This document shows positions 1 to 7,358 of a stretch of 22,446 nucleotides of DNA, one piece after another. How positions within the stretch are numbered: position 1 is the first letter of the stretch; each line of letters opens with the position of its first letter. Origin of the DNA: Acidimicrobiia bacterium (GTDB taxonomy: Bacteria > Actinomycetota > Acidimicrobiia > Acidimicrobiales > Aldehydirespiratoraceae); the NCBI GenBank assembly GCA_022824605.1, contig JAJDZO010000045.1:1-22446 (forward strand), read 5' to 3'. Both the position numbers and the translations under genes were made by a program. A model generated the notes under the pieces. That model saw only the letters and a program-made list of their open reading frames with translations, was not told where the DNA came from and ran no database searches.

Positions 1-36
1 ACCCGCAATGGTTTCGACATCCCCCAATCCCAGCAC

Positions 37-82
37 CCACAAACCCCAAAGTGGTGGACGCGACCCCCACAAACGTTTGTGG
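37..82. promoter_or_regulatory. Perfect 16-base palindrome with an extra half-site, candidate operator
   Basis: CCACAAACGTTTGTGG at 67-82 is its own reverse complement. Its half-site CCACAAAC also occurs alone at 37-44, exactly 30 bases upstream of the copy at 67-74. A shorter palindrome with the same AAAC/GTTT ends, AAACATGTTT, lies at 153-162. Together they look like binding sites for a dimeric regulator in front of the CoA racemase gene. No regulator gene is visible beside it, so the role is inferred. Confidence 0.4.
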
Positions 83-124
83 ACAGAGCACTAGCAAGCG
101 CTTTGCCGCTCCGGCTCATGGATG

Positions 125-176
125 TTGAGCTTAATGATGCAATGTCAAGCTAAAACATGTTTGTTTATGTATCAAG
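125..176 (+). promoter_or_regulatory. AT-rich stretch, possible promoter region of the racemase gene
   Basis: This is the most AT-rich stretch of the upstream region, in DNA that is otherwise strongly GC-rich. It holds TATGTA at 166-171 as a possible -10 element and the AAACATGTTT palindrome at 153-162. I see no good -35 element. About 90 bases would then separate transcription start from the ATG at 264. The rest of 1-263 holds no recognisable gene. Confidence 0.25.
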
Positions 177-263
177 GTATCGGGGCTGAAGCGGGCTGTC
201 GGAGGGTCGGGTGGTGGACGTAGTCTCACCGGCGGGAGACGATCACCACGAAAGGGCGAGGAC

Positions 264-1406
264 ATGGGGCCGCTTGCGGGGATACGGGTCATTGAGATTG
301 CGGGGATCGGGCCGGGGCCGTTCTGCGCCATGATGCTGGCCGACATGGGCGCCGACGTGGTCCGGATCGACCGGGCCTCTGCGGTACGGGGCGGCGACCC
401 CGAGAAGCCGCCCCGTGACCTCCTGAACCGGGGCAGGCGCTCGGTCGGCGTCGATCTCAAGTCCGCCGAGGGGGTCGATACGGTGCTGTCGCTCGTGGCG
501 GGAGCCGACGCGCTGCTCGAAGGGTTCCGCCCCGGCGTGGCCGAACGACTCGGGATCGGGCCGGAGCACTGTCTGGCCCGAAACCCGCGGCTCGTGTACG
601 GCCGGATGACCGGCTGGGGCCAGGAAGGCCCCTACGCCTCAGCCGCCGGCCATGATCTGAACTACATCGCATTGGCCGGCGCGCTGCACGGCATCGGCAG
701 GCAAGGCGAGGCTCCGGTTCCGCCCCTCAACCTCGTCGGCGACTTCGGCGGCGGCGGAATGTACCTCGCCTTCGGGATGGTGTGTGCGCTGCTGGAGTCC
801 CGCAGCTCCGGGCAGGGCCAGGTGGTGGACGCCGCCATGGTCGACGGGGCCGCCTCGCTGATGACCGCCTTCTTCGGCATGGCCGGGACGGGCTTCTGGC
901 GCGACGAGCGCGGCACCAACATGCTCGACACCGGCGCCCACTTCTACAACGTGTACGAGACCGCCGACGCCAAGTTCATCTCGCTGGGACCCATCGAGCC
1001 CCAGTTCTACGCCGAGTTGCGGGAGCGCCTCGGACTGCACGGTCCGGAGTGGGACGCGCAGATGGATCGGTCCGCCTGGCCCGAGCTGAAGGTCAAGCTC
1101 GCCGCGGTGGTGGCTCAGCGCACCCGGGACGAGTGGTGCGAACTGCTGGAGGGCACCGACACCTGCTTCGCGCCGGTTTTGTCGATGGCCGAGGCCACCG
1201 AGCACGCCCACAACCAGAGTCGGGGCACCTTCACCGAAGTGGCCGGGACGGTTCAGCCCGGCCCGGCCCCCCGCTTCAGCCGCACACCGGGAGCGGTGCG
1301 CCGGCCACCGCCCCATGCCGGTCAACACACTGACGAGATCCTGGCTGAGCTGGGACTCGACGCCGACACCATCGACACCTTGCGAGCATCAGCAGCCGTC
1401 GCCTGA
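264..1406 (+). CDS. mcr: Alpha-methylacyl-CoA racemase, CaiB/BaiF CoA-transferase family III fold
   Basis: The 380-residue protein should interconvert the (2R) and (2S) forms of 2-methyl-branched acyl-CoA, letting branched-chain fatty acids or sterol side chains enter beta-oxidation in the cytoplasm. The whole sequence resembles Mycobacterium tuberculosis MCR (about 360 residues). The catalytic set described for that enzyme is present: His130 in GHDLNY, Asp160 in NLVGDF and Glu245 in IEPQFY. Other shared blocks are AGIGPGP (13-19), RPGV.ERLG (89-97) and MTGWGQ.GP (115-123). The ATG at 264 is preceded by GGGCGAGG at 254-261, a modest ribosome site. A small membrane-protein gene follows 5 bases after the stop, but I see no functional link. 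Other family III CoA-transferases are the main alternative; the racemase-specific His/Asp pair argues against them. Confidence 0.92.
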   Translation: MGPLAGIRVIEIAGIGPGPFCAMMLADMGADVVRIDRASAVRGGDPEKPPRDLLNRGRRSVGVDLKSAEGVDTVLSLVAGADALLEGFRPGVAERLGIGPEHCLARNPRLVYGRMTGWGQEGPYASAAGHDLNYIALAGALHGIGRQGEAPVPPLNLVGDFGGGGMYLAFGMVCALLESRSSGQGQVVDAAMVDGAASLMTAFFGMAGTGFWRDERGTNMLDTGAHFYNVYETADAKFISLGPIEPQFYAELRERLGLHGPEWDAQMDRSAWPELKVKLAAVVAQRTRDEWCELLEGTDTCFAPVLSMAEATEHAHNQSRGTFTEVAGTVQPGPAPRFSRTPGAVRRPPPHAGQHTDEILAELGLDADTIDTLRASAAVA

Positions 1407-1411
1407 CGGCG

Positions 1412-1798
1412 ATGACCCCGATGACCGCGTCGACCGTGAGCGCGACTCACGACTGGTTCTCGTGGGTCGTGATCTTCGCCAATGCGCTGGCCGGGCTGTG
1501 GGCGCTGGCCGCGCACCGGCGGGTGGGGCTGCGGTCGGTGGCGCTATGGGTGACCACCGCAGCCGCGCAGCTCACCGTGTTCGTGCAGGCTGGACTCGGG
1601 TCGTGGCTCATGGCCGTGGAGGATCGCCCGGCGCCCGACCTGCACGCCCTGTACGGGTTCACCGCGCTGGTGGCGGTGGGCGTCGCCTACAGCTACCGCC
1701 AACATCTTCGCAGCCACCTGTACGTGCTCTACGGCTGCACCGGACTGTTCCTGATGGGTCTAGGAATCCGAGCCGTGATCCTCGACTCGGTCCTGTGA
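1412..1798 (+). CDS. Small four-helix integral membrane protein of unknown function
   Basis: I do not recognise this 128-residue protein. It has four hydrophobic stretches, at about residues 14-33, 41-67, 76-95 and 103-123, with short polar links, so it should sit almost wholly in the cytoplasmic membrane. No catalytic motif is visible. His78 lies at the start of the third helix in DLHALYGF; a heme or metal role is conceivable but unsupported. The ATG at 1412 lies 5 bases after the racemase stop, so the two are probably co-transcribed. A second ATG at 1421 would shorten it by three residues and cannot be excluded. There is no clear ribosome site. It converges on the cold-shock-like gene with only 11 bases between the stops. 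Confidence 0.75.
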   Translation: MTPMTASTVSATHDWFSWVVIFANALAGLWALAAHRRVGLRSVALWVTTAAAQLTVFVQAGLGSWLMAVEDRPAPDLHALYGFTALVAVGVAYSYRQHLRSHLYVLYGCTGLFLMGLGIRAVILDSVL

Positions 1799-1809
1799 AA
1801 CAGTCGGGC

Positions 1810-2031
1810 TCAGAACTGTGGCGTGCCCATGTCGACTTCGGAGCCGAGGCGCAACCGGGTGGCCTGACCGTGTTCGTCGAGGTCGAACTGCACCCGCTGA
1901 CCCTGTCGCAGCATCCGGAACACGGATCCCTCCAGGGCATCGGATGCAAGGTCGACGTCGGCGAGGTCGGCTTCGCTGACGAGCACCCCATCGCCGGTCA
2001 CTGGGTCGTAGCTCTTGATGACGCCCTGCAC
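1810..2031 (-). CDS. Divergent cold-shock-domain (CSD-like) small protein
   Basis: The 73-residue product has the length and layout of a cold-shock protein, an OB-fold single-stranded nucleic acid binder. It opens MQGVIKSYDPVTGDGVLV, which lines up with the GTVKWFNPEKGFGFI block of CspA, and later has LRQGQRVQFDL, matching the usual EGQ.V.FE block. The aromatic residues of RNP1 (KGFGFI) and RNP2 (VFVH) that stack on bases in classical members are missing; here the blocks read TGDGVLV and VDLAS. It may therefore bind nucleic acid weakly, or do something else. The GTG at 2029-2031 was chosen because the fold begins there and TAGGCT (2040-2045) sits 8 bases upstream, as expected for a leaderless message. 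A longer reading frame to 2337 is open, but the added residues look like repeat DNA. Confidence 0.75.
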   Translation of the reverse strand: MQGVIKSYDPVTGDGVLVSEADLADVDLASDALEGSVFRMLRQGQRVQFDLDEHGQATRLRLGSEVDMGTPQF

Positions 2032-2039
2032 GGTGCCGC

Positions 2040-2045
2040 AGCCTA
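2040..2045 (-). promoter_or_regulatory. -10 element (TAGGCT) for leaderless cold-shock-like gene
   Basis: On the minus strand TAGGCT matches TAnnnT and is followed by 8 bases and then the GTG start. Transcription would begin at or next to the start codon. No convincing -35 element was found. The adjoining upstream DNA is the dispersed repeat that starts at 2050. Confidence 0.5.
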
Positions 2046-2049
2046 GGGC

Positions 2050-2149
2050 CCGAGCGAGTGTTCGAGCGAACCTGCTCCATACGGGCGAGGCCGTGGGCAG
2101 CCATGCCGTGGTTCGGGCGGCCCGTGAGCGCCGGCGAACAAGAGCGGGA
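2050..2149 (+). repeat. Dispersed intergenic repeat, copy 1
   Basis: This block shares long exact stretches, in the same order and orientation, with 17008-17091. Examples are GCTCCATACGGGCGAGGCCG, then GCGGCCCGTGAGCG, then GCGAACAAGAGCGGGA. Copy 1 carries about 15 extra bases near 2097-2113, including CCATGCCGTGG, which partly repeats the preceding bases. It lies between the divergent cold-shock-like and fatty-acid-kinase genes. I do not recognise the family. Confidence 0.75.
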
Positions 2150-2232
2150 ATGGAGCCGAGCCGGTGTCCGCCTCGGCGCGTGGCGGGTTGCCGAGGGTGG
2201 CAGGCGTCGAGGACCGTGTCGGAGGGGGCCGC

Positions 2233-2238
2233 TATTGT
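2233..2238 (+). promoter_or_regulatory. -10 element (TATTGT) for leaderless fatty-acid kinase gene
   Basis: TATTGT fits TAnnnT and lies 7 bases before the ATG at 2246, so transcription should start on the A of the start codon. The purine-rich GGAGGGGG at 2221-2228 is too far upstream (18 bases) to serve as a ribosome site. This placement decides the start. Confidence 0.6.
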
Positions 2239-2245
2239 CGGCGCC

Positions 2246-3931
2246 ATGACAGCGCTTGCTCTCGACGCGGCCACCCTGCGTCGTGTGATCGTCGGATTCC
2301 ACGACGGACTCGCCGCCCACCGGCATGTGATCGACAACCTGAACGTCTACCCGGTCCCCGACGGCGACACCGGCGCGAACATGACCCTGACCATGAAATC
2401 GGTGGTCGAGAGCCTCGACGGCGTGGCCGACGACCTCGAGCCTCTGTGCGCCGCGGTCGCCCACGGGGCGCTGATGGGCGCCCGGGGCAACTCAGGAGTG
2501 ATCCTGGCCCAGATCCTGCGCGGCGTGACGAGCGTGCTGCGCGACTCGGCCGTAGCCGGCGCTGCGCCTGACGCGTCGGCAGTGGCTGAGGCACTGTCGG
2601 CTGCCAGCGACGGCGCCTACTCAGCGGTGGCCCGCCCGGTAGAGGGCACCATCCTCACCGTGATCCGTGAGGCCTCGGAGTCGGCCAAGGAGGCCGCGGC
2701 CGCCGGGGGCGACCTGATTGAAGTGTTCGACGCCACCCGCGAACGGGGCTACGACGCGCTGTCGCGCACTCCCGAGATGCTGGCCGTTCTCGCCGAGGCC
2801 GGGGTGGTGGACGCGGGCGGAGCCGGGCTGTTGCTGCTGTTCGATGCCGCTCTGGCCGTTCTCGACGGCCGGCCCATGCCCGAACCTCCCGAGACGTCGG
2901 CACCTCCCGCCGCGGCGGTCACCGCAGCGGAGCCGACCGACGAGCCGTCGATCGCTGATCTGCGTTACGAGGTGATGTTCCTGCTCGACGCGCCCGACTC
3001 CTCGGTGGAGGGCTTCAAGGCCGCGTGGCGCGCCGTCGGCGACTCGATCGTGGTGGTCGGCGGTGACGGCATCTGGAACTGCCACATCCACACCGACGAC
3101 ATCGGCGCGGCCATCGAGGCCGGCATCGCGGTAGGCCGGCCCCACCGCATCCAGATCACGGACCTGCTCGATCAGGCTGCCGAGCACTCCGACGCCTACC
3201 TCGAGTCCGAAGCGGCCCCGACTGCAGCCGACGCCGCCACGGCACCACCCGCGCCGGTCGAGATCACCGATGCCGACCAATGCTCGGTGGTGGCCGTGGG
3301 CGCCGGATCGGGGGTGGTGGACATCCTCACGTCGATGGGAGCGCACCGAGTCGTGGCCGGCGGCCAGTCGATGAACCCCTCCACCGCGGAGTTGCTCGCA
3401 GCCGTCGACTCGCTTCCCACCGGCCATGTCGTGGTGCTGCCCAACAACAAGAACATCATCCCGGTGGCCCAACAGGTCGACGGCGAGACCGAACGCACCG
3501 TCGGTGTGGTGCCCACCCGCAGCGTGGTCGAGGGAATATCCAGCCTCCTGGCGTTCTCAGCAGGGGCCACCGCAGCCCAGAACTGCGACGCGATGACAGA
3601 CGCCGCGCAGGCCGTGACCCACGGCGAGGTCACCCAGGCGGTGCGTGAGGCCTCCACCTCGGCCGGACCGGTCGTCGAGGGCGACTGGCTCGGCATCAGC
3701 GCCGACGGCATCGCAGCCGTCGAACCGGATCTCGTCGCCGCGGCCTGTTCTCTGTTGAGCGCCATCATCGACGACGATCACGAACTGCTCACCGTGCTCA
3801 CCGGCGCCGACGCGGAGGCGGCCGCCACCGAAGCCGTCGTCGGCTACGTGGCCGAGCAACATCAGCATGTGGAAGTCGAAGTGTCGGTGGGCGGGCAGCC
3901 CCTGTACCCGTACTACTTCGGTCTCGAGTAG
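2246..3931 (+). CDS. fakA: FakA/YloV-type kinase: DhaL domain plus DegV-like C-terminal domain
   Basis: The 561-residue protein resembles the kinase subunit of the FakA/FakB fatty-acid kinase, which phosphorylates a fatty acid presented by a DegV-type carrier. Residues 1-210 form a DhaL (dihydroxyacetone kinase L-like) domain. DGDTGANM at 39-46 is the metal- and nucleotide-binding motif, and GARGNSGV at 78-85 the second conserved loop. The C-terminal half has the DAK1_2/DegV-like blocks LPNNKNIIPVAQQ and VPTRSVVEG. An acidic, alanine- and proline-rich linker joins the parts. No DegV-type FakB gene is in the window, so the substrate is inferred from family only. The ATG at 2246 is set by the -10 element just upstream and by the start of the DhaL fold. 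recG follows 26 bases later; yloV and recG also lie close together in Bacillus subtilis. Confidence 0.88.
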   Translation: MTALALDAATLRRVIVGFHDGLAAHRHVIDNLNVYPVPDGDTGANMTLTMKSVVESLDGVADDLEPLCAAVAHGALMGARGNSGVILAQILRGVTSVLRDSAVAGAAPDASAVAEALSAASDGAYSAVARPVEGTILTVIREASESAKEAAAAGGDLIEVFDATRERGYDALSRTPEMLAVLAEAGVVDAGGAGLLLLFDAALAVLDGRPMPEPPETSAPPAAAVTAAEPTDEPSIADLRYEVMFLLDAPDSSVEGFKAAWRAVGDSIVVVGGDGIWNCHIHTDDIGAAIEAGIAVGRPHRIQITDLLDQAAEHSDAYLESEAAPTAADAATAPPAPVEITDADQCSVVAVGAGSGVVDILTSMGAHRVVAGGQSMNPSTAELLAAVDSLPTGHVVVLPNNKNIIPVAQQVDGETERTVGVVPTRSVVEGISSLLAFSAGATAAQNCDAMTDAAQAVTHGEVTQAVREASTSAGPVVEGDWLGISADGIAAVEPDLVAAACSLLSAIIDDDHELLTVLTGADAEAAATEAVVGYVAEQHQHVEVEVSVGGQPLYPYYFGLE

Positions 3932-3957
3932 GCGTCGGCGGGCGCGCGACACCGCCG

Positions 3958-6102
3958 ATGCCCCAAGGCGACCCGCCCCTCAGCCTGCGGGATCTCGACG
4001 CCATCAGCGTCCACCGGCTGCGAGACGTCGGACGCAAACGGGCCGGCGCCCTCACCGAGATGGAGATCAACTCGGTGCTGGACCTGCTCCAGCACTACCC
4101 GCGCCGCTACATCGACCGCACCAAGCAGGCCTGCATCGCCGATCTGGCCCACGGCGAGGAGGTGTTCGTGGAGGGGACGGTGGAGCGCAGCTCGTCGAGG
4201 CCCACCAGGCAGCGCCGCAAGCTCGTCGAGGCGGTCATCTCCGACGACACCGGCCGGCTCAAGCTCACGTTCTTCAATCAGCCGTGGCAAGAGGAGAATC
4301 TTCGAGCGGGCCGTCAGGTGGTGGTGTTCGGCAGTCCGACGCTGTATCGGGGCTCGCTGCAGATGACGAATCCGGTGGTGGATCTCGTCGGGGATCGGAC
4401 CGGTCGATTCTTCGCTGTGTACCCGCAGTCCGAGAAGGCGAACGTGAACACCTGGCAGATCGCCAGGTTCGTCGAACAGGCCCTCAACCGCTGCCGGCCA
4501 CGCGGGATCCTCGACCCGGTTCCCCCATCCGTGCTGGCGAGATTCAGCTTCGTGGGCCGCCACACCGCACTCAACACCATCCACAGGCCGTCCACCATGC
4601 GCGAATCGAGCGAGGCCCGGCGGCGACTCGCCTTCGACGAGTTGTTGAGGGTGCAACTCGAACTGGTCAGGCGTAAACGTCAACTGGAGCGCAACACCGC
4701 CGGGCTGGCCCACGCCGTCGGGGGTGAGTTGGTCGACCGGTTCCTTGCCCGGCTGCCGTTCCCGCTCACCGGCGCCCAGCAGCGGGTGATCGCCGAGATC
4801 GTCGACGACTTGGCCATGGCGCATCCGATGCATCGGCTCATGCAGGGCGATGTAGGTGCCGGCAAGACGGTCGTGGCCCTGTGCGCTTTGCTCACCGCGG
4901 TGCAGGGCGGCTTCCAGGGTGCGTTGATGGCTCCCACCGAGGTGCTGGCCGAACAGCACCACCAGACCATGCTGTCGCTGCTCGGTGACCTGACGGTGCC
5001 CGACGATTCGAGGCTCGGCGGGGAACGGCCGCTGCGGGTCGAGCTGCTGTCGGGCAGCCGCGGAGCAGCCCAGCGGCGCAGGGCCTCCGAGGGACTCGCG
5101 GCCGGCGACGTGGACATCGCGGTCGGCACTCATGCGCTGATCTCGGAGGGCCTGCAGTACCGGCGCCTGGGGGTGGTGGTGATCGACGAGCAGCACCGCT
5201 TCGGGGTGGAGCAGCGGGCCGTGCTGCGTGATCGCGGCCCCGGTTCGGTGACGCCGGACCTGCTGGTGATGACGGCCACGCCCATCCCTCGCACCGCGGC
5301 CATGACTGTGTACGGCGACTTGGACGTGTCGGTGCTTGACGAGCTTCCCGCGGGCAGGCTGCCGGCGGCCACATCGTGGGCTCGGGGCCCGCTGGAGGAG
5401 GCGCAGGTGTGGGCGGAGGTGCGCGCCGCGGTCGCTGAGGGCCGGCAGGCCTATGTGGTGTGCCCCGTGATCGACGAGTCCGACGTGCTCGACGTTCGTT
5501 CGGTGACCGAGACCCATGCTCTGCTGGCAGGCGACGGCGGCGAACTGGCCGGGCTTCGGGTGGGCCTGCTTCATGGGCGGGTGTCGTTGGCCGAGAAGGA
5601 GGCCACCATGGGGCTGTTCCGCTCCGGCGCGCTCGATGTGCTGGTGTCCACCACCGTCATCGAGGTGGGGGTGGACGTGCCCAACGCAACGGTGATGGTG
5701 GTGATGGACGCCGGTCGGTTCGGCATAGCGCAGCTTCATCAGCTGCGAGGCCGGGTGGGTCGGGGCCTCCACGGTTCGAGTTGCTTCCTGGTGGGCGAGG
5801 CCACCACGCCCGAGGCTGAGGCCCGGCTCAATGCGGTGGTGGGCTCCAACGACGGCTTCGATCTGGCCGAGGCCGACCTGGAGCTGCGCGGTGAGGGAAC
5901 CATCATGGGCGAGCGCCAGAAGGGCCGCAACGATCTGCGGCTCGCGTCGCTGCGCCGGGACAAGGAGTGGGTGGTCGCCGCCCGTGAGGTCGCCATCGAG
6001 ATGCTCGACGCCGACCCGGACCTGCGAAGTCACCCGGCCCTCGCCGACGAGATCGAACTAATGCTCGGCGACCGCGAGGCCGAGTTCCTGCTCAAGAGCT
6101 GA
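3958..6102 (+). CDS. recG: ATP-dependent DNA helicase RecG
   Basis: RecG regresses stalled replication forks and migrates branched DNA junctions. The 714 residues are normal for the family. The N-terminal part carries the wedge (OB-fold) domain at roughly residues 60-160, with LLQHYPRRYIDRT just before it and LKLTFFNQPW inside it. The helicase core has Walker A MQGDVGAGKT at 295-304, the DEQH box at 410-413, motif III LVMTATPIPRT, and the C-terminal STTVIEVGVDVPNAT and QLHQLRGRVGRG (motif VI) blocks. The C-terminal TRG-type hairpin region follows. The ATG at 3958 lies 26 bases after the upstream kinase stop, so the two probably share a message; no strong ribosome site is visible. A hairpin follows at 6142-6158. 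Confidence 0.97.
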   Translation: MPQGDPPLSLRDLDAISVHRLRDVGRKRAGALTEMEINSVLDLLQHYPRRYIDRTKQACIADLAHGEEVFVEGTVERSSSRPTRQRRKLVEAVISDDTGRLKLTFFNQPWQEENLRAGRQVVVFGSPTLYRGSLQMTNPVVDLVGDRTGRFFAVYPQSEKANVNTWQIARFVEQALNRCRPRGILDPVPPSVLARFSFVGRHTALNTIHRPSTMRESSEARRRLAFDELLRVQLELVRRKRQLERNTAGLAHAVGGELVDRFLARLPFPLTGAQQRVIAEIVDDLAMAHPMHRLMQGDVGAGKTVVALCALLTAVQGGFQGALMAPTEVLAEQHHQTMLSLLGDLTVPDDSRLGGERPLRVELLSGSRGAAQRRRASEGLAAGDVDIAVGTHALISEGLQYRRLGVVVIDEQHRFGVEQRAVLRDRGPGSVTPDLLVMTATPIPRTAAMTVYGDLDVSVLDELPAGRLPAATSWARGPLEEAQVWAEVRAAVAEGRQAYVVCPVIDESDVLDVRSVTETHALLAGDGGELAGLRVGLLHGRVSLAEKEATMGLFRSGALDVLVSTTVIEVGVDVPNATVMVVMDAGRFGIAQLHQLRGRVGRGLHGSSCFLVGEATTPEAEARLNAVVGSNDGFDLAEADLELRGEGTIMGERQKGRNDLRLASLRRDKEWVVAAREVAIEMLDADPDLRSHPALADEIELMLGDREAEFLLKS

Positions 6103-6141
6103 ACTCGCTCCGCCCGCGGACGCAGCCGGCTTGGCCCAGCT

Positions 6142-6158
6142 CCGGGCTCGAGGCCCGG
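6142..6158 (+). terminator. GC-rich hairpin after recG, possible terminator
   Basis: CCGGGC (6142-6147) pairs with GCCCGG (6153-6158) around a 5-base loop, 40 bases past the recG stop. There is no T tract after it, so intrinsic termination is uncertain. Confidence 0.3.
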
Positions 6159-6210
6159 GTGCTCGCACGACATGGTCCGGCGTGGTCTACCCGTGGTCGC
6201 GGCGGTGCGG

Positions 6211-6216
6211 TAGTGT
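6211..6216 (+). promoter_or_regulatory. Candidate -10 element (TAGTGT) for the formaldehyde-detoxification operon
   Basis: TAGTGT matches TAnnnT. Transcription would start near 6223, giving a leader of about 33 bases that contains the strong ribosome site AGGAGG at 6242-6247, 8 bases before the ATG at 6256. Unlike several genes in this window, this operon seems to use a Shine-Dalgarno leader. Confidence 0.45.
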
Positions 6217-6255
6217 GCGCAGGTCGCCCGCAAGTACCGACAGGAGGACGCAGAA

Positions 6256-7341
6256 ATGCCCCAGACCGTGCAAGGAGTGGTGTCGATGGCGGTAGGCGAG
6301 CCCGTCACGATCACCGACGTCGTGATACCCGACCCCGGACCGGGCGAGGCGGTGGTGGCCATACAGGCCTGCGGCGTCTGCCACACCGACCTCCACTACC
6401 GCGAGGGCGGCATCAACGACGAGTTCCCGTTCCTGTTGGGCCATGAGGCTGCCGGAGTGGTGGAGTCCGTCGGCGACGGGGTGACCGAGGTGGCCGCCGG
6501 CGACTACGTGATCCTCAACTGGCGGGCGGTGTGCGGCCAGTGCCGCTCGTGTCTGCGGGGACGGCCCCACATCTGCTTCAGCACCCACAACGCCTCCCAG
6601 AAGATGACGCTGGTAGACGGCACGGAGCTTTCGCCCGCGCTGGGCATCGGCGCCTTCGTGGAGAAGACGCTGGTGGCTGCGGGCCAGTGCACCAAGGTCG
6701 ACTCGGCCGCCCCGGCCACCGCCGCGGGGCTGCTCGGCTGCGGTGTGATGGCTGGCATCGGCGCTGCCATCAACACCGGCGGCGTGGGCCGCGGTGACAG
6801 CGTGGCCGTGTTCGGCTGCGGGGGAGTGGGCGACGCCGCCATCGCCGGCGCCAAGCTCGCCGGAGCGTCGACCATCATCGGCGTGGACATCGACGACCGC
6901 AAGCTCGAATGGGCCCGGCAGTTCGGGGCCACCCACACCGTCAACTCCTCGGAGGCCGACGCGGTGGCGGAGATCCAGGCCCTCACCGGTGGAAACGGCG
7001 TGGATGTGGCCATCGAGGCGGTCGGTCTGCCCCATACCTACCGGCAGGCGTTCGAGGCCCGTGATCTCGCCGGAACGGTGGTGCTCGTCGGTGTGCCCCG
7101 CCCCGACATGACTATCGAGTTGCCCTTCATCGAGGTGTTCGGCCGGGGCGGGGCCCTCAAGTCGAGCTGGTACGGCGACTGCCTGCCGAGCCGCGACTTC
7201 CCCATGCTGATCGACCTGTACCTTCAGGGTCGACTGGACCTCGACGGTTTCGTGTCGGAGACGATCGATCTCGGCGAGGTGGAGGAGGCCTTCCACAAGA
7301 TGGAGCGCGGCGAGGTCCTGCGCTCCGTCGTCGTGCTGTAG
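6256..7341 (+). CDS. mscR: S-(hydroxymethyl)mycothiol dehydrogenase (mycothiol-dependent formaldehyde dehydrogenase)
   Basis: The enzyme oxidises the adduct of formaldehyde and mycothiol to S-formylmycothiol with NAD, a cytoplasmic detoxification step in actinobacteria. At 361 residues it closely resembles mycobacterial MscR/AdhE2. It is a zinc-dependent medium-chain dehydrogenase. Catalytic zinc ligands are Cys42 (CGVCHTD), His63-Glu64 (LGHEAAG) and Cys162 (LLGCGVMAG). Structural zinc ligands are Cys93, Cys96, Cys99 and Cys107. The NAD fold has GCGGVG at 187-192 followed by an Asp-rich strand end (GVDIDD) typical of NAD preference. The family blocks NWRAVCGQC and GGALKSSWYGDCLP are intact. 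AGGAGG 8 bases before the ATG fixes the start. It is first in a tight run with a metallo-hydrolase (17-base gap) and an alkylation repair gene. Confidence 0.93.
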   Translation: MPQTVQGVVSMAVGEPVTITDVVIPDPGPGEAVVAIQACGVCHTDLHYREGGINDEFPFLLGHEAAGVVESVGDGVTEVAAGDYVILNWRAVCGQCRSCLRGRPHICFSTHNASQKMTLVDGTELSPALGIGAFVEKTLVAAGQCTKVDSAAPATAAGLLGCGVMAGIGAAINTGGVGRGDSVAVFGCGGVGDAAIAGAKLAGASTIIGVDIDDRKLEWARQFGATHTVNSSEADAVAEIQALTGGNGVDVAIEAVGLPHTYRQAFEARDLAGTVVLVGVPRPDMTIELPFIEVFGRGGALKSSWYGDCLPSRDFPMLIDLYLQGRLDLDGFVSETIDLGEVEEAFHKMERGEVLRSVVVL

Positions 7342-7358
7342 CCGCCGGGATCGAGACG

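Noticed and set aside
1794..1822. ACAGT and ACTGT inverted pair between convergent genes
   Set aside because: Five pairs around a long loop with no T tract is too weak to call a terminator.
1760..2464. 234-codon minus-strand frame overlapping the cold-shock-like gene and the kinase start
   Set aside because: It is out of frame with the CSD-like protein and covers the dispersed repeat; its translation looks non-coding.
3913..6033. 706-codon open frame on the minus strand
   Set aside because: It lies almost wholly opposite recG, whose motifs are intact. The translation is rich in His, Arg and Gly with no domain, as expected of a high-GC shadow frame.
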